The notes: generated from the sequence alone by a model not told the origin. A stretch of 8,167 nt of DNA from Alphaproteobacteria bacterium (GCA_018895795.1 JAHINZ010000305.1:1-8167), one strand, 5' to 3'; shown: positions 1 through 5,894, counted from the stretch's first letter. Made by a program: numbers and translations.

Positions 1-2
1 AC

Positions 3-461
3 CTGAAGGGGACGCTGATCGAGAAGACCGGCGCGCGCTCGCCCCTGACCTTCACCGCCGAGGGCTATTTCGAACGTCTGCCTAGCCTCGCGCAACTCGA
101 TGACGCCCTGGTGGACCTTGGCTTGCCCGATCACGCCAAAATCAGTCTGGTGATGGACCTTTCGCCCGCTCTCAAGCCAGCCACCCAATACGACGTCAGG
201 GATTTGTCGGCCACGGTGAACGAAGCCAACACCGTGATCGGCAAGGTGGCCGGGCCGCTGGGCATGGTGGCCCCGAAGATGTCGGGCATAAGGTTTCCAG
301 GGGCGGAAGGCGGCGTGGCGGTGTTCGTCGACGGTCACGTCCAGCCCTTGCCTGAACTGAAGGACACCCCCTATTTTCGCGGCGAAGATTTTAAGGGCGC
401 CGTGCAGGTAAAGTTGACAAAGAGCCCGACTAAGGTCCGGTTCTATCAGGGCAAGAAATAA
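3..461 (+). CDS. Unrecognised protein, C-terminal part only
   Basis: The reading frame is open from the left edge to the TAA at 459-461, giving at least 152 residues. The gene therefore starts outside the window. A GTG at 111 is in frame, but the 36 codons before it read as ordinary protein, so it is unlikely to be the true start. I do not recognise the family. The visible part is soluble, with no membrane segment. It contains a Gly/Val-rich stretch (GGVAVFVDGHVQPLP) and a basic Lys-rich C-terminus (KLTKSPTKVRFYQGKK). Without the N-terminus I cannot tell whether it is exported. It is followed by 92 non-coding bases and then the SCP2 gene on the same strand. I am confident it is coding because codon use is GC-rich at third positions and the frame stays open, but I propose no function. 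Confidence 0.65.
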   Translation: MKGTLIEKTGARSPLTFTAEGYFERLPSLAQLDDALVDLGLPDHAKISLVMDLSPALKPATQYDVRDLSATVNEANTVIGKVAGPLGMVAPKMSGIRFPGAEGGVAVFVDGHVQPLPELKDTPYFRGEDFKGAVQVKLTKSPTKVRFYQGKK

Positions 462-483
462 GCCGGAGCGGGTCTGAGCGGTG

Positions 484-513
484 TTTACATACCCTCGCTG
501 CCCGGTCTAGCTA
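484..513 (+). promoter_or_regulatory. Possible promoter for the SCP2-hydrolase unit
   Basis: The 92-base gap before the SCP2 gene holds TTTACA at 484-489 and TAGCTA at 508-513, an 18-base spacing resembling a housekeeping sigma promoter. The stretch is less GC-rich than the flanking genes. The match is loose, so this is only a candidate. Confidence 0.25.
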
Positions 514-553
514 TCGCCAATCACCACGCGAAACACACAGGGAGAAAGCACTC

Positions 554-862
554 ATGGCCACGCTGCAAGAAATCACCGACCGTATCAAAGGCGCCGTGGG
601 CGACGACAGCGGACTGGGCAAGAGCCTGAAGTTCGACCTGAAGGACGCCGGCGTCGTTCATATCGACGGTGGTTCGGTCACCAACGAAGACAAGCCCGCC
701 GACCTGACCATGACCCTGAGCATGGACGACCTGCTGGCCATCGGCGCCGGCACGCTGGACCCCACCATGGCGGTCATGACCGGTAAGCTGAAGCTGTCGG
801 ACATGGGCGTCGCCATGGCGCTGCAGTCGAGCATGGCGGCGCTCTTCAGCAAGATGCGCTAG
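554..862 (+). CDS. SCP2 sterol-binding-domain (lipid carrier) protein
   Basis: This 102-residue protein consists of one SCP2-type domain. Residues about 20-60 carry the typical pattern of short beta strands (LKFDLKDAGVVHIDG) followed by the acidic segment with ADLTMTLSMDDLLAI. The hallmark TLDPTMAVMTGKLKLSDMGVAM follows at about 67-88, close to the usual 'G-x-l-d-p-x-x-a-f-x-x-G-k-l-k-i-x-G-d' region. Family members bind long-chain acyl or sterol-like lipids in a hydrophobic tunnel and are cytoplasmic; the ligand here is unknown. The start is supported by AGGGAG at 539-544, 9 bases before the ATG. The stop lies 4 bases before the ATG of the hydrolase, so the two are probably one transcript. 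That pairing suggests a role in lipid or acyl-ester handling, but this is inference. Confidence 0.9.
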   Translation: MATLQEITDRIKGAVGDDSGLGKSLKFDLKDAGVVHIDGGSVTNEDKPADLTMTLSMDDLLAIGAGTLDPTMAVMTGKLKLSDMGVAMALQSSMAALFSKMR

Positions 863-866
863 TCCC

Positions 867-1856
867 ATGCCGGGCGGCGCGCCTCTGGTTTCGATTGCCG
901 GGGCGCCGGTTCCGGATCATGGAACGGCGGAATGGTTTGGCGGCGCGGAGGGGGTGACCCTCCGCGCCGCTTGCTTTTTTCCGGCGGGTCAGTCCTCGAC
1001 GGGAGGGCCCCGGGGCTCGGTGATCGTCAGTCCGGGCCGAAGCGAGCCGATCGAGAAATATTACGAGGTCGTCGACGATCTGTTGGCGCGGGGCTTCGCG
1101 GTGCTGGTCCATGACTGGCGAGGACAGGGGCTATCGGCCCGCGCCTTGCCGGACCGGCTCAAGGGTCACGCCAAGGGCTTCAAGCCCTTCCTGGCCGACT
1201 ATACCGCCCTCCTGGATGCGTTCGAAGATCGGCTGCCCAAGCCCTGGATCGCCGTGGGGCATTCGATGGGCGGTTGCCTGACGACCTTGGCCCTGGCGCA
1301 GGGCGAAGACCGTTTCGCGGCCTGTGTCCTCTCGGCCCCGATGTTCGGTGTCGACACGGGCCGCCGACCGCCGCGCGCTTCACGAGCCCTGGCCTGGATC
1401 ATGGCCCGCGCCGGGTTCGCCGGCGACTATACGCCCGGCGAAATCAGCGATCCGTTCGCCGACAGCTTCGCCACCGACGCCCTGACCCACGACCGGGCGC
1501 GCTTCGACCGCTATCGCGCCCAGCTTCTGGCTGATCGCGACCTGGCTCTGGGCGGCGTCACCTGGGGCTGGGTGGACTTCGCCTTCTCGGCCTGCGCCTG
1601 GCTGGGCCGCAGCCCCGGCGTCGAGGCGATCACGATCCCGGTGACCGTCGTCGCGGCCAGCCAGGACACCCGCGTGCTGAACGCCGACCTCCGGTCGATC
1701 GCCGGCCGCATCCCCAAGGGCCGCTACATCGAGGTCGAGGACGCGTTCCACGAGATCCTGATCGAGCGGGACGACCTGCGGGCGCAGTTCTGGGCGGCGT
1801 TCGACGAGACGGTAGAGGCGGCGGCGCCGCGACGGGCTACTTCGCCGACCGCCTGA
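867..1856 (+). CDS. Alpha/beta hydrolase, lysophospholipase/monoacylglycerol-lipase-like
   Basis: The 329-residue product has the Hydrolase_4 (serine aminopeptidase S33) layout of bacterial PldB-like and monoacylglycerol-lipase-like enzymes. The nucleophile elbow GHSMGG places the catalytic Ser at residue 133. Asp267 (ASQDTRV) and His295 (EDAFHEIL) complete the expected triad, and an oxyanion-region HDWRGQGLS lies near residues 82-90. A likely lid region rich in Ala, Phe and Trp lies at about 165-240. Its expected reaction is hydrolysis of an acyl ester, with lysophospholipid or monoacylglycerol as likely substrates; the exact substrate cannot be read from sequence. There is no signal peptide, so it is probably cytoplasmic or peripheral. 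The ATG is 4 bases after the SCP2 stop and has no clear ribosome binding site, which fits translational coupling. The 3' end overlaps the convergent hisN-type gene by 20 bases. Confidence 0.88.
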   Translation: MPGGAPLVSIAGAPVPDHGTAEWFGGAEGVTLRAACFFPAGQSSTGGPRGSVIVSPGRSEPIEKYYEVVDDLLARGFAVLVHDWRGQGLSARALPDRLKGHAKGFKPFLADYTALLDAFEDRLPKPWIAVGHSMGGCLTTLALAQGEDRFAACVLSAPMFGVDTGRRPPRASRALAWIMARAGFAGDYTPGEISDPFADSFATDALTHDRARFDRYRAQLLADRDLALGGVTWGWVDFAFSACAWLGRSPGVEAITIPVTVVAASQDTRVLNADLRSIAGRIPKGRYIEVEDAFHEILIERDDLRAQFWAAFDETVEAAAPRRATSPTA

Positions 1857-2673
1857 GCGACACCAGCGCCTCGTCCAGCGGCCGTCGGTCGCCCGAGATC
1901 ACCATCTGGCCGCCATGCTGGCCGATCGGTTCGCCGCGCCAGTCGGTGACGATCCCGCCGGCGCCCTCGACCACGGGAATGGCCGCCTCGATGTCCCAGG
2001 ACTGCAGGCCGGCCTCGATCACCATGTCCATCTTGCCCATGGCGACCATGGCGTAGGCATAGGCGTCGCAACCCAGGCGGGCCAGCTTGGCGGCGGCGCG
2101 CACCTGCAGCCAGGCGGCGCGCTCGGCCCCGTCGAAACAGGCGTCGGGATCGGTCGTGGAGATGACGGCGTCGGTCAGGTCGGCGCAGGCGCGAACCTTG
2201 ATCGGCTGGCTTTGGCCGCGGGAGATCAGGCGCGAGCCGCCCGCCTGGCCGATGAAGATCTCGTCGAGATAGGGCTGGCCGATGGAGCCCAGAACGGGAC
2301 GGCCCTGATGGCGCAAGCCGATCAGGGTGGTCCACAGGGGCAGGCCGGCGATGAAGGCGCGGGTGCCGTCGACAGGATCGAGAATCCAGACGAACTCGGC
2401 GTCGGGACGGTCCTCGCCATATTCCTCGCCGATCACGCCGTGCTCGGGATAACGCTCGGTGATCAGCTTGCGGATCGCCGCTTCGGCGCCGCGGTCGGCT
2501 TCCGTCACCGGATCGAAACCGGCGTGGGTGGTGCGCGGCAGGTTCTTGCCGGCGCCCTTGTCCTCAAGCCCGTGGTCGGCCCGGAACAACGGCAGGATCA
2601 CGTCGGACGAGGCGCGGTTCAGGTCGATGACAAAGGCGTCGAGCGCCGCGAATTGGTCAGCGGAAAGCGTCAT
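1837..2673 (-). CDS. hisN: Histidinol-phosphatase, inositol-monophosphatase family
   Basis: This 278-residue protein belongs to the Mg2+-dependent inositol-monophosphatase superfamily. Metal-binding motifs are all present: the FDPVTEADRGAE segment at 53-64, Glu83 in IGEEYG, WILDPVDGTRAF at 96-107 with Asp99 and Asp102, and SWDIEAAIPVVEGAGG at 225-240 with Asp227. The wording around 'DPVDGTRAFIAGLPLWTTLIGL' is that of the HisN-type branch, which removes phosphate from L-histidinol phosphate, the penultimate step of histidine synthesis. General inositol-phosphatase activity cannot be excluded, since subfamily calls rest on similarity. The ATG at 2671-2673 has no good ribosome binding site at normal spacing, and a GC-rich hairpin lies directly before it. 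The gene follows the HTH regulator by 54 bases on the same strand and may share its transcript. Its end overlaps the convergent hydrolase. Confidence 0.85.
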   Translation of the reverse strand: MTLSADQFAALDAFVIDLNRASSDVILPLFRADHGLEDKGAGKNLPRTTHAGFDPVTEADRGAEAAIRKLITERYPEHGVIGEEYGEDRPDAEFVWILDPVDGTRAFIAGLPLWTTLIGLRHQGRPVLGSIGQPYLDEIFIGQAGGSRLISRGQSQPIKVRACADLTDAVISTTDPDACFDGAERAAWLQVRAAAKLARLGCDAYAYAMVAMGKMDMVIEAGLQSWDIEAAIPVVEGAGGIVTDWRGEPIGQHGGQMVISGDRRPLDEALVSLRRSAK

Positions 2674-2674
2674 G

Positions 2675-2696
2675 GGCGGGGTTTAACGCCCCCGCC
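2675..2696 (-). promoter_or_regulatory. GC-rich hairpin directly before the hisN start codon
   Basis: A perfect 7-bp stem pairs 2675-2681 with 2690-2696 around an 8-base loop. It ends one base before the hisN ATG in the minus-strand transcript. The only purine-rich, ribosome-binding-like bases (GGCGGGGGCG) lie in its 5' arm and loop. It could attenuate translation of hisN or weakly terminate the upstream transcript. No T-run follows, so I do not call it a classical terminator. Confidence 0.35.
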
Positions 2697-2727
2697 GCAC
2701 GTACGCTACCTTAGACTACGCGGCGGA

Positions 2728-3111
2728 CTATGCGTCGGCGTGTTCGCCGCCGTTCAGCGACTTGGCCAGGTCGAGCAGACGGCGACGCGGACGCTCGCCC
2801 AGCAGGTAGTACGCGCGGATCAGATCCAGCGTCTCCTTGCGGGCGAACATTTCGCCGCCTTCGGCTTCGCCCGCCGCTTCGCGGCGAACCTGGTCGGAAA
2901 GGCCGTCATAGAAATAGCCGACCGGCACCTCCAGCGCCTCGGACAGCTGCCAGAGGCGAGCGGCCGAGATGCGATTGGCGCCGCACTCATATTTTTGGAT
3001 CTGTTGGAAACGCACGCCCACCGCGCCGGCCAGTTGCTGCTGGGTCAGACCCAGAAGCCGGCGGCGACGGCGCAGACGCTTGCCCAGATGCACGTCGATA
3101 TCGTTGCCCAT
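2728..3111 (-). CDS. XRE/Cro-CI-type HTH transcriptional regulator, PraR/PhrR-like
   Basis: With the ATG at 3109-3111 the product is 127 residues. Residues about 6-70 form a Cro/CI-type helix-turn-helix: an arginine-rich helix (GKRLRRRRRLLGLTQQQLA), the recognition helix region VRFQQIQKYECGANRIS at 33-49, then ARLWQLSEALEVPVGYFYDGL. This wording matches the alphaproteobacterial PraR/PhrR-type regulators. The C-terminal part has an acidic linker (GEAEGGE) and a conserved helix (ETLDLIRAYYLLGERPRRRLLDLAKSL). It should bind DNA as a dimer; its targets are unknown. A TTG at 3120 could add three residues, but the G-run just upstream would be only 1 base from it. The same run sits about 10 bases from the ATG, which is therefore preferred. 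It is divergent from the acyltransferase across 125 bases and precedes hisN by 54 bases, so self-regulation or control of either neighbour is possible. Confidence 0.85.
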   Translation of the reverse strand: MGNDIDVHLGKRLRRRRRLLGLTQQQLAGAVGVRFQQIQKYECGANRISAARLWQLSEALEVPVGYFYDGLSDQVRREAAGEAEGGEMFARKETLDLIRAYYLLGERPRRRLLDLAKSLNGGEHADA

Positions 3112-3236
3112 GGAAGCCAAGCCCCCCCGCTAGTATCGAGCGTCCCGAAACGGAACGGTCCGCTCTGACGGCCGCAAGTCGCGTGCCGGGCGAAGCGGCG
3201 TTGCGCGCGGCGTGTAAGCCAGCCTACTAAAGAGGC
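3112..3236. promoter_or_regulatory. Divergent intergenic region between the HTH regulator and the acyltransferase
   Basis: Both flanking genes read outward from this 125-base stretch, so it must carry promoters for both unless transcripts enter from outside. It includes a run of seven Cs (3122-3128; G-rich in the regulator's transcript and its likely ribosome binding site) and a short CGGA-ACGG-TCCG inverted repeat at 3151-3162 that might be an operator. I cannot point to a convincing -35/-10 pair. Confidence 0.35.
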
Positions 3237-4199
3237 ATGTCGGATAAACGTCGGCCTTGGGCCCAGGACCTGTTTTGGCGCCTCGAAGCGCTGGGCTTTG
3301 ACCTTTTCATCGCCATGTTTCGCCTTCTGGGCGTGGATGCGGCGTCGAATCTGGGGGGGTGGCTTGGCCGCACGTTTGGTCCGCTGAGCGGCGCGCACAA
3401 GGTCGCCGAACGTAATCTGAAGCTGGCCTTCCCGGAAAAGGACGCCGCCTGGCGCGCCGAGACCCTGGTCGCGCAATGGGATGGGCTGGGTCGCTCGTTC
3501 GCCGAATTCCCGCTGATGGACAAGATCCTGCCGTCAACGGGGCGGGTCGAGGTGATCAACAAGGAACGTCTGACCGAGATCGCCGAGAAGCGGATCCCGG
3601 TGGTGTTCGTCTCGGGTCACCTCTCGAATTGGGAAGTGATGCCGGCCGCCATCGTCGACTCGGGTGTGGACTGCGAGATGACCTACCGGGCCGCCAACAA
3701 CCCCTATGTCGATACGAGGATCAAGGAGAGCCGTTTTCGTTATGGCGTGCGGCTGTTCGCGCCCAAGGGCGGCGACGGCTCGCGAGAGCTGCTGAGGGGG
3801 ATGCGGGAAGGACGGTCCGTCGCCCTGATGAACGACCAGAAGTTCAACAGCGGCGTGGCGGCGCCGTTCTTTGGCCATGACGCGCGCACCGCGCCGGGAC
3901 CTACCCGGCTGGCGATCCGCTTTGGCACGGTGCTGCAGCCGATGTCGGTTCAACGGATCAAGGGCGCGCGGTTCCGGGCCATCGTGCACGACCCGATCAC
4001 GCCGCCCAGCACGGGCGATCGCTCTGCCGATATCGAGGCCGGCGTGCGGATGATCAACACCTTCCTGGAAGAGCGCATTCGCGAGCGGCCGGCGGAATGG
4101 TTCTGGGTGCACCGCCGCTGGCCCAACGCGGTGTACGCCGACTTGGCCGCTCGGGAAGGGAGCGCCCAGGAGGCGGCGGCCCAGCAGGGCGAAGGCTAG
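3237..4199 (+). CDS. Lipid A (lauroyl/myristoyl) acyltransferase, LpxL/HtrB family
   Basis: The 320-residue protein matches late acyltransferases of lipid A synthesis, which transfer an acyl chain from acyl-ACP to a hydroxyacyl chain of the lipid A precursor at the inner face of the cytoplasmic membrane. The catalytic HX4E motif is GHLSNWE, with His128 and Glu133. Other family signatures are the NLKLAFPE segment at 60-67, LMNDQKFNSGVAAPFFG at 197-213 and the C-terminal EWFWVHRRWP at 287-296. The N-terminal region (about 10-45) is hydrophobic and likely sits in the membrane. Length is normal for the family. The start is forced: an in-frame TAA lies at 3228-3230, only 6 bases before this ATG. 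AGAGG ends one base before the ATG, an unusually close ribosome binding site. The exact acyl chain and position cannot be predicted. The stop is interlocked with that of the convergent response regulator. Confidence 0.9.
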   Translation: MSDKRRPWAQDLFWRLEALGFDLFIAMFRLLGVDAASNLGGWLGRTFGPLSGAHKVAERNLKLAFPEKDAAWRAETLVAQWDGLGRSFAEFPLMDKILPSTGRVEVINKERLTEIAEKRIPVVFVSGHLSNWEVMPAAIVDSGVDCEMTYRAANNPYVDTRIKESRFRYGVRLFAPKGGDGSRELLRGMREGRSVALMNDQKFNSGVAAPFFGHDARTAPGPTRLAIRFGTVLQPMSVQRIKGARFRAIVHDPITPPSTGDRSADIEAGVRMINTFLEERIRERPAEWFWVHRRWPNAVYADLAAREGSAQEAAAQQGEG

Positions 4200-4711
4200 A
4201 TTTCCAGCGAGTCCGGGCGCTTCGGGTCGCTTTCGCGCCGAAACGGTCCAGCGTAGTTGACCTCGTCGCGACGCCGGCGGCAGGGGCCGAAATAGTCGCC
4301 CGAGCGAATGAACGCCCGCGGCTTGAAGATCACGATATTGATCCGGTCCAGCAGGGAGCGCGCGGTCACGGGCTTGACCACGATTTCGGTGACGCCGGCG
4401 TCCCGCGCCTCGAAGACGCGGTTCCGCTCGGCGAAGCCGGTCAGCATGATGATCGGCAGGAACGGGTCAACGCTGTCGGGCGAGTTGCGGACCAGCTGGG
4501 TGAACTGCACGCCGTCCAGCGGCGACATCTTGAAGTCGACGATGGCGATGTCGACCGGACCCTCGCGCAGGGCCTGAAGCGCCTCCGCCCCGTCCATGGC
4601 TTCGCGCGTATGCCGGACACCCACGCCGTGAAGGATGGCGCCGACGATGGCTCGCATGTGCTGGTTATCGTCCACCAACAGAAAGCGCAGGTTCGCTAGC
4701 TCCGCGGACAT
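4196..4711 (-). CDS. Single-domain response regulator with GPxRR-type tail
   Basis: Residues about 8-125 of 171 form a complete CheY-like receiver domain. The acidic pocket is Asp14/Asp15 (FLLVDDNQ), the phosphorylation site is Asp59 (IAIVDFKMSPLDG), and Thr91 (IIMLTGFAE) and Lys113 (EIVVKPVTA) complete the switch and active site. All key residues are present, so it should accept phosphate from a histidine kinase. There is no DNA-binding or enzymatic output domain. The remaining ~45 residues hold a PRAFIRSGDYFGPCRRRR segment and a second AGPFRRES, a basic GPxRR repeat tail that I know from many alphaproteobacterial stand-alone receivers. Its role is unknown to me. AGGAG at 4723-4727 is 11 bases before the ATG. 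No kinase gene is in the window, so its partner is unknown. A CtrA-like site lies upstream at 4790-4805. Confidence 0.9.
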   Translation of the reverse strand: MSAELANLRFLLVDDNQHMRAIVGAILHGVGVRHTREAMDGAEALQALREGPVDIAIVDFKMSPLDGVQFTQLVRNSPDSVDPFLPIIMLTGFAERNRVFEARDAGVTEIVVKPVTARSLLDRINIVIFKPRAFIRSGDYFGPCRRRRDEVNYAGPFRRESDPKRPDSLEI

Positions 4712-4789
4712 ACGGTGGCGATCTCCTGATCAAACCGAGAAACGGCCGCGAATAAAAATGCAGCCTCGCTTTTGGATAGAGATATCACG

Positions 4790-4805
4790 GCTAACGAAGC
4801 CTTAA
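4790..4805 (-). promoter_or_regulatory. Candidate CtrA-binding site upstream of the response regulator
   Basis: On the minus strand the bases read TTAA-GGCTTCG-TTAGC, one mismatch from the Caulobacter CtrA consensus TTAA-N7-TTAAC. It lies in the AT-richer 101-base gap, about 79 bases before the response-regulator ATG. CTATCC follows about 13 bases downstream, a possible weak -10. Part of the element overlaps a short GGCT/AGCC inverted repeat. It rests on the motif match alone. Confidence 0.35.
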
Positions 4806-4812
4806 TTTCGCG

Positions 4813-5649
4813 CTACAGGCGAGAAACGGCCGCGCCGACCATCAGGGAGGGGTCGAGGTTACGGCCATGCCATTTCATGCGCCAGCACAGATGCGGCCCG
4901 GTGGCGCGGCCTTCCTTGCCCACCGCACCGATCACTTGCCCCTGAATGACCGGATCTCCAGCCGCGACAAGAGTTTTCGACAAATGGAGATAGGCGGTGA
5001 TCAGGCCCTGGCCGTGGTCGATCAGGATCAGGCCGCCTTCGAAGTGCAGACCCGTCTCGGAGAACGCCACCAGGCCGGCGGCCGGCGCGCGAACCGGCGT
5101 GCCGACGGGCGCCGCGAGATCAACCCCATAATGGGGACGCCGCGGTTCGCCATTAAGGACGCGTTGGCCGCCGAAGCGGGCCGAGCGTCGCGCCCCCTTG
5201 ACCGGCAGAATGAAGCCGCCGCGAAAGGCGTCCAGATCGGCCAGGCTGGCGAACCCCGCGGCCTTTCGCTCGCCTTCAGCGGCGATGCGGGCCAGCAGGA
5301 CGGGGTCGGCGGGCGCGACCTGATCGGCGGGCAGGCCGTCGATCCTCTGGATGTCGAACACGCCCGGCGCGATGAGCGCCTCGTGGCTGGCGGAACCTTC
5401 GGCCGTGGTGATGTTCAGGTGTGCGACCGGCGGCGCGTCGCGATCGAAGCCGACCACGAACCAACCCTGGGCCGAAGCCGGGCCGATCATCTCGCCGTCG
5501 AGATCGATGACGGCGCGGGGCGCGGTTCGGCCGATGGCGTATCCGCCCTGCACGAAACGACCCGAGAGGCTAAGTCCCGGCGCGGCCGCCGCCGCCGCGT
5601 TGGCCAGGCTGCTGACGGCGAGGCCCGCGAGGAGCGCGCGACGGTTCAG
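4813..5649 (-). CDS. Exported M23 (LytM-like) metallopeptidase-family protein, probable CTG start
   Basis: Read from CTG at 5647-5649 the product is 278 residues. It opens with NRRALLAGLAVSSLANAAAAA, a textbook Sec signal peptide (basic n-region, hydrophobic core, Ala-rich cleavage area near 18-24), so the protein should act in the periplasm. An N-terminal domain of about 140 residues precedes the M23 domain at about 150-270. There HYGVD gives His173 and Asp177, YLH gives His222, and GPHLCW gives His253 with Cys255. M23 enzymes cut peptidoglycan peptide bridges using zinc. Cys replaces the usual second His of HxH, so it may be an altered or inactive enzyme that instead regulates another hydrolase. 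Start choice: an in-frame TGA lies 10 codons before, and no ATG, GTG or TTG occurs until GTG at 5553, which would delete the signal peptide. AGAAGG at 5654-5659 sits 4 bases before the CTG. Confidence 0.82.
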   Translation of the reverse strand: MNRRALLAGLAVSSLANAAAAAAPGLSLSGRFVQGGYAIGRTAPRAVIDLDGEMIGPASAQGWFVVGFDRDAPPVAHLNITTAEGSASHEALIAPGVFDIQRIDGLPADQVAPADPVLLARIAAEGERKAAGFASLADLDAFRGGFILPVKGARRSARFGGQRVLNGEPRRPHYGVDLAAPVGTPVRAPAAGLVAFSETGLHFEGGLILIDHGQGLITAYLHLSKTLVAAGDPVIQGQVIGAVGKEGRATGPHLCWRMKWHGRNLDPSLMVGAAVSRL

Positions 5650-5867
5650 GCGACCTTCTCTTGCCAGCGCTGCAGCGCTTCAGCGGGGCTGGCATAGGCT
5701 TCCTGCAGCTCGGGGCTCCAGTAGCGCAGGGCGTCCAGGGAAACCTTGGCGCCCGTGACGGCGCACAGCACGTAGCGGCCCGGCGACATCACGGCGAATT
5801 CGCCGTCGCCATAGTGCAGCACGGCCAGGCCGTCGGATTTTCCAAGGTCGCGATCATAAGCGTTCAT
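5646..5867 (-). CDS. DUF2093-family small protein
   Basis: This 73-residue protein matches the alphaproteobacterial DUF2093 family. Its conserved core runs AVLHYGDGEFAVMSPGRYVLC at about 15-35, then AVTGAKVSLDALRYWSPELQEAY at about 36-58. No function is established for the family. The single Cys35 directly before AVTG and the aromatic-rich RYWS are the obvious conserved features. There is no signal peptide or membrane segment. GAAGGG sits 4 bases before the ATG. It lies 27 bases after the xseA stop, and its stop TGA overlaps the CTG start of the M23 gene in a 4-base CTGA, so the three genes are very likely one operon with coupled translation of the last two. Some family members are annotated as zinc-binding-like, but only one Cys is visible here, so I do not claim this. 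Confidence 0.85.
   Translation of the reverse strand: MNAYDRDLGKSDGLAVLHYGDGEFAVMSPGRYVLCAVTGAKVSLDALRYWSPELQEAYASPAEALQRWQEKVA
5650..5659 (-). promoter_or_regulatory. Ribosome binding site deciding the M23 CTG start
   Basis: AGAAGG (5654-5659 on the minus strand), inside the last codons of the DUF2093 gene, lies 4 bases before the CTG at 5647-5649. The DUF2093 gene has nearly the same arrangement (AGAAGGG, 4 bases, ATG), which supports initiation at this CTG. Confidence 0.5.
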
Positions 5868-5894
5868 GACGCCCTTCTACGCCACGGCGGCGTC

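Noticed and set aside
462..553. GANTC (CcrM methylation) sites in promoters, expected for GcrA targets
   Set aside because: I found none in this gap or in any other intergenic region of the window; the few GANTC sites seen lie inside coding sequence, so no gene here is proposed as a GcrA target.
1380..1751. Minus-strand ORF inside the alpha/beta hydrolase gene
   Set aside because: The plus-strand frame carries the full catalytic triad, so the opposite-strand ORF is a shadow.
1915..3168. 417-codon plus-strand ORF opposite the hisN and HTH genes
   Set aside because: It spans two recognised minus-strand genes and the gap between them, with low-complexity Gly/Ala/Asp/Gln-rich translation and no domain.
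4787..4801. Short GGCT/AGCC inverted repeat after the M23 stop as a terminator
   Set aside because: A 4-bp stem without a following T-run is too weak; it overlaps the CtrA-like site, which explains the bases at least as well.
5551..5553. GTG as the start of the M23 gene
   Set aside because: It would remove the complete signal peptide encoded just upstream in the same open frame, and has no ribosome binding site at good spacing.
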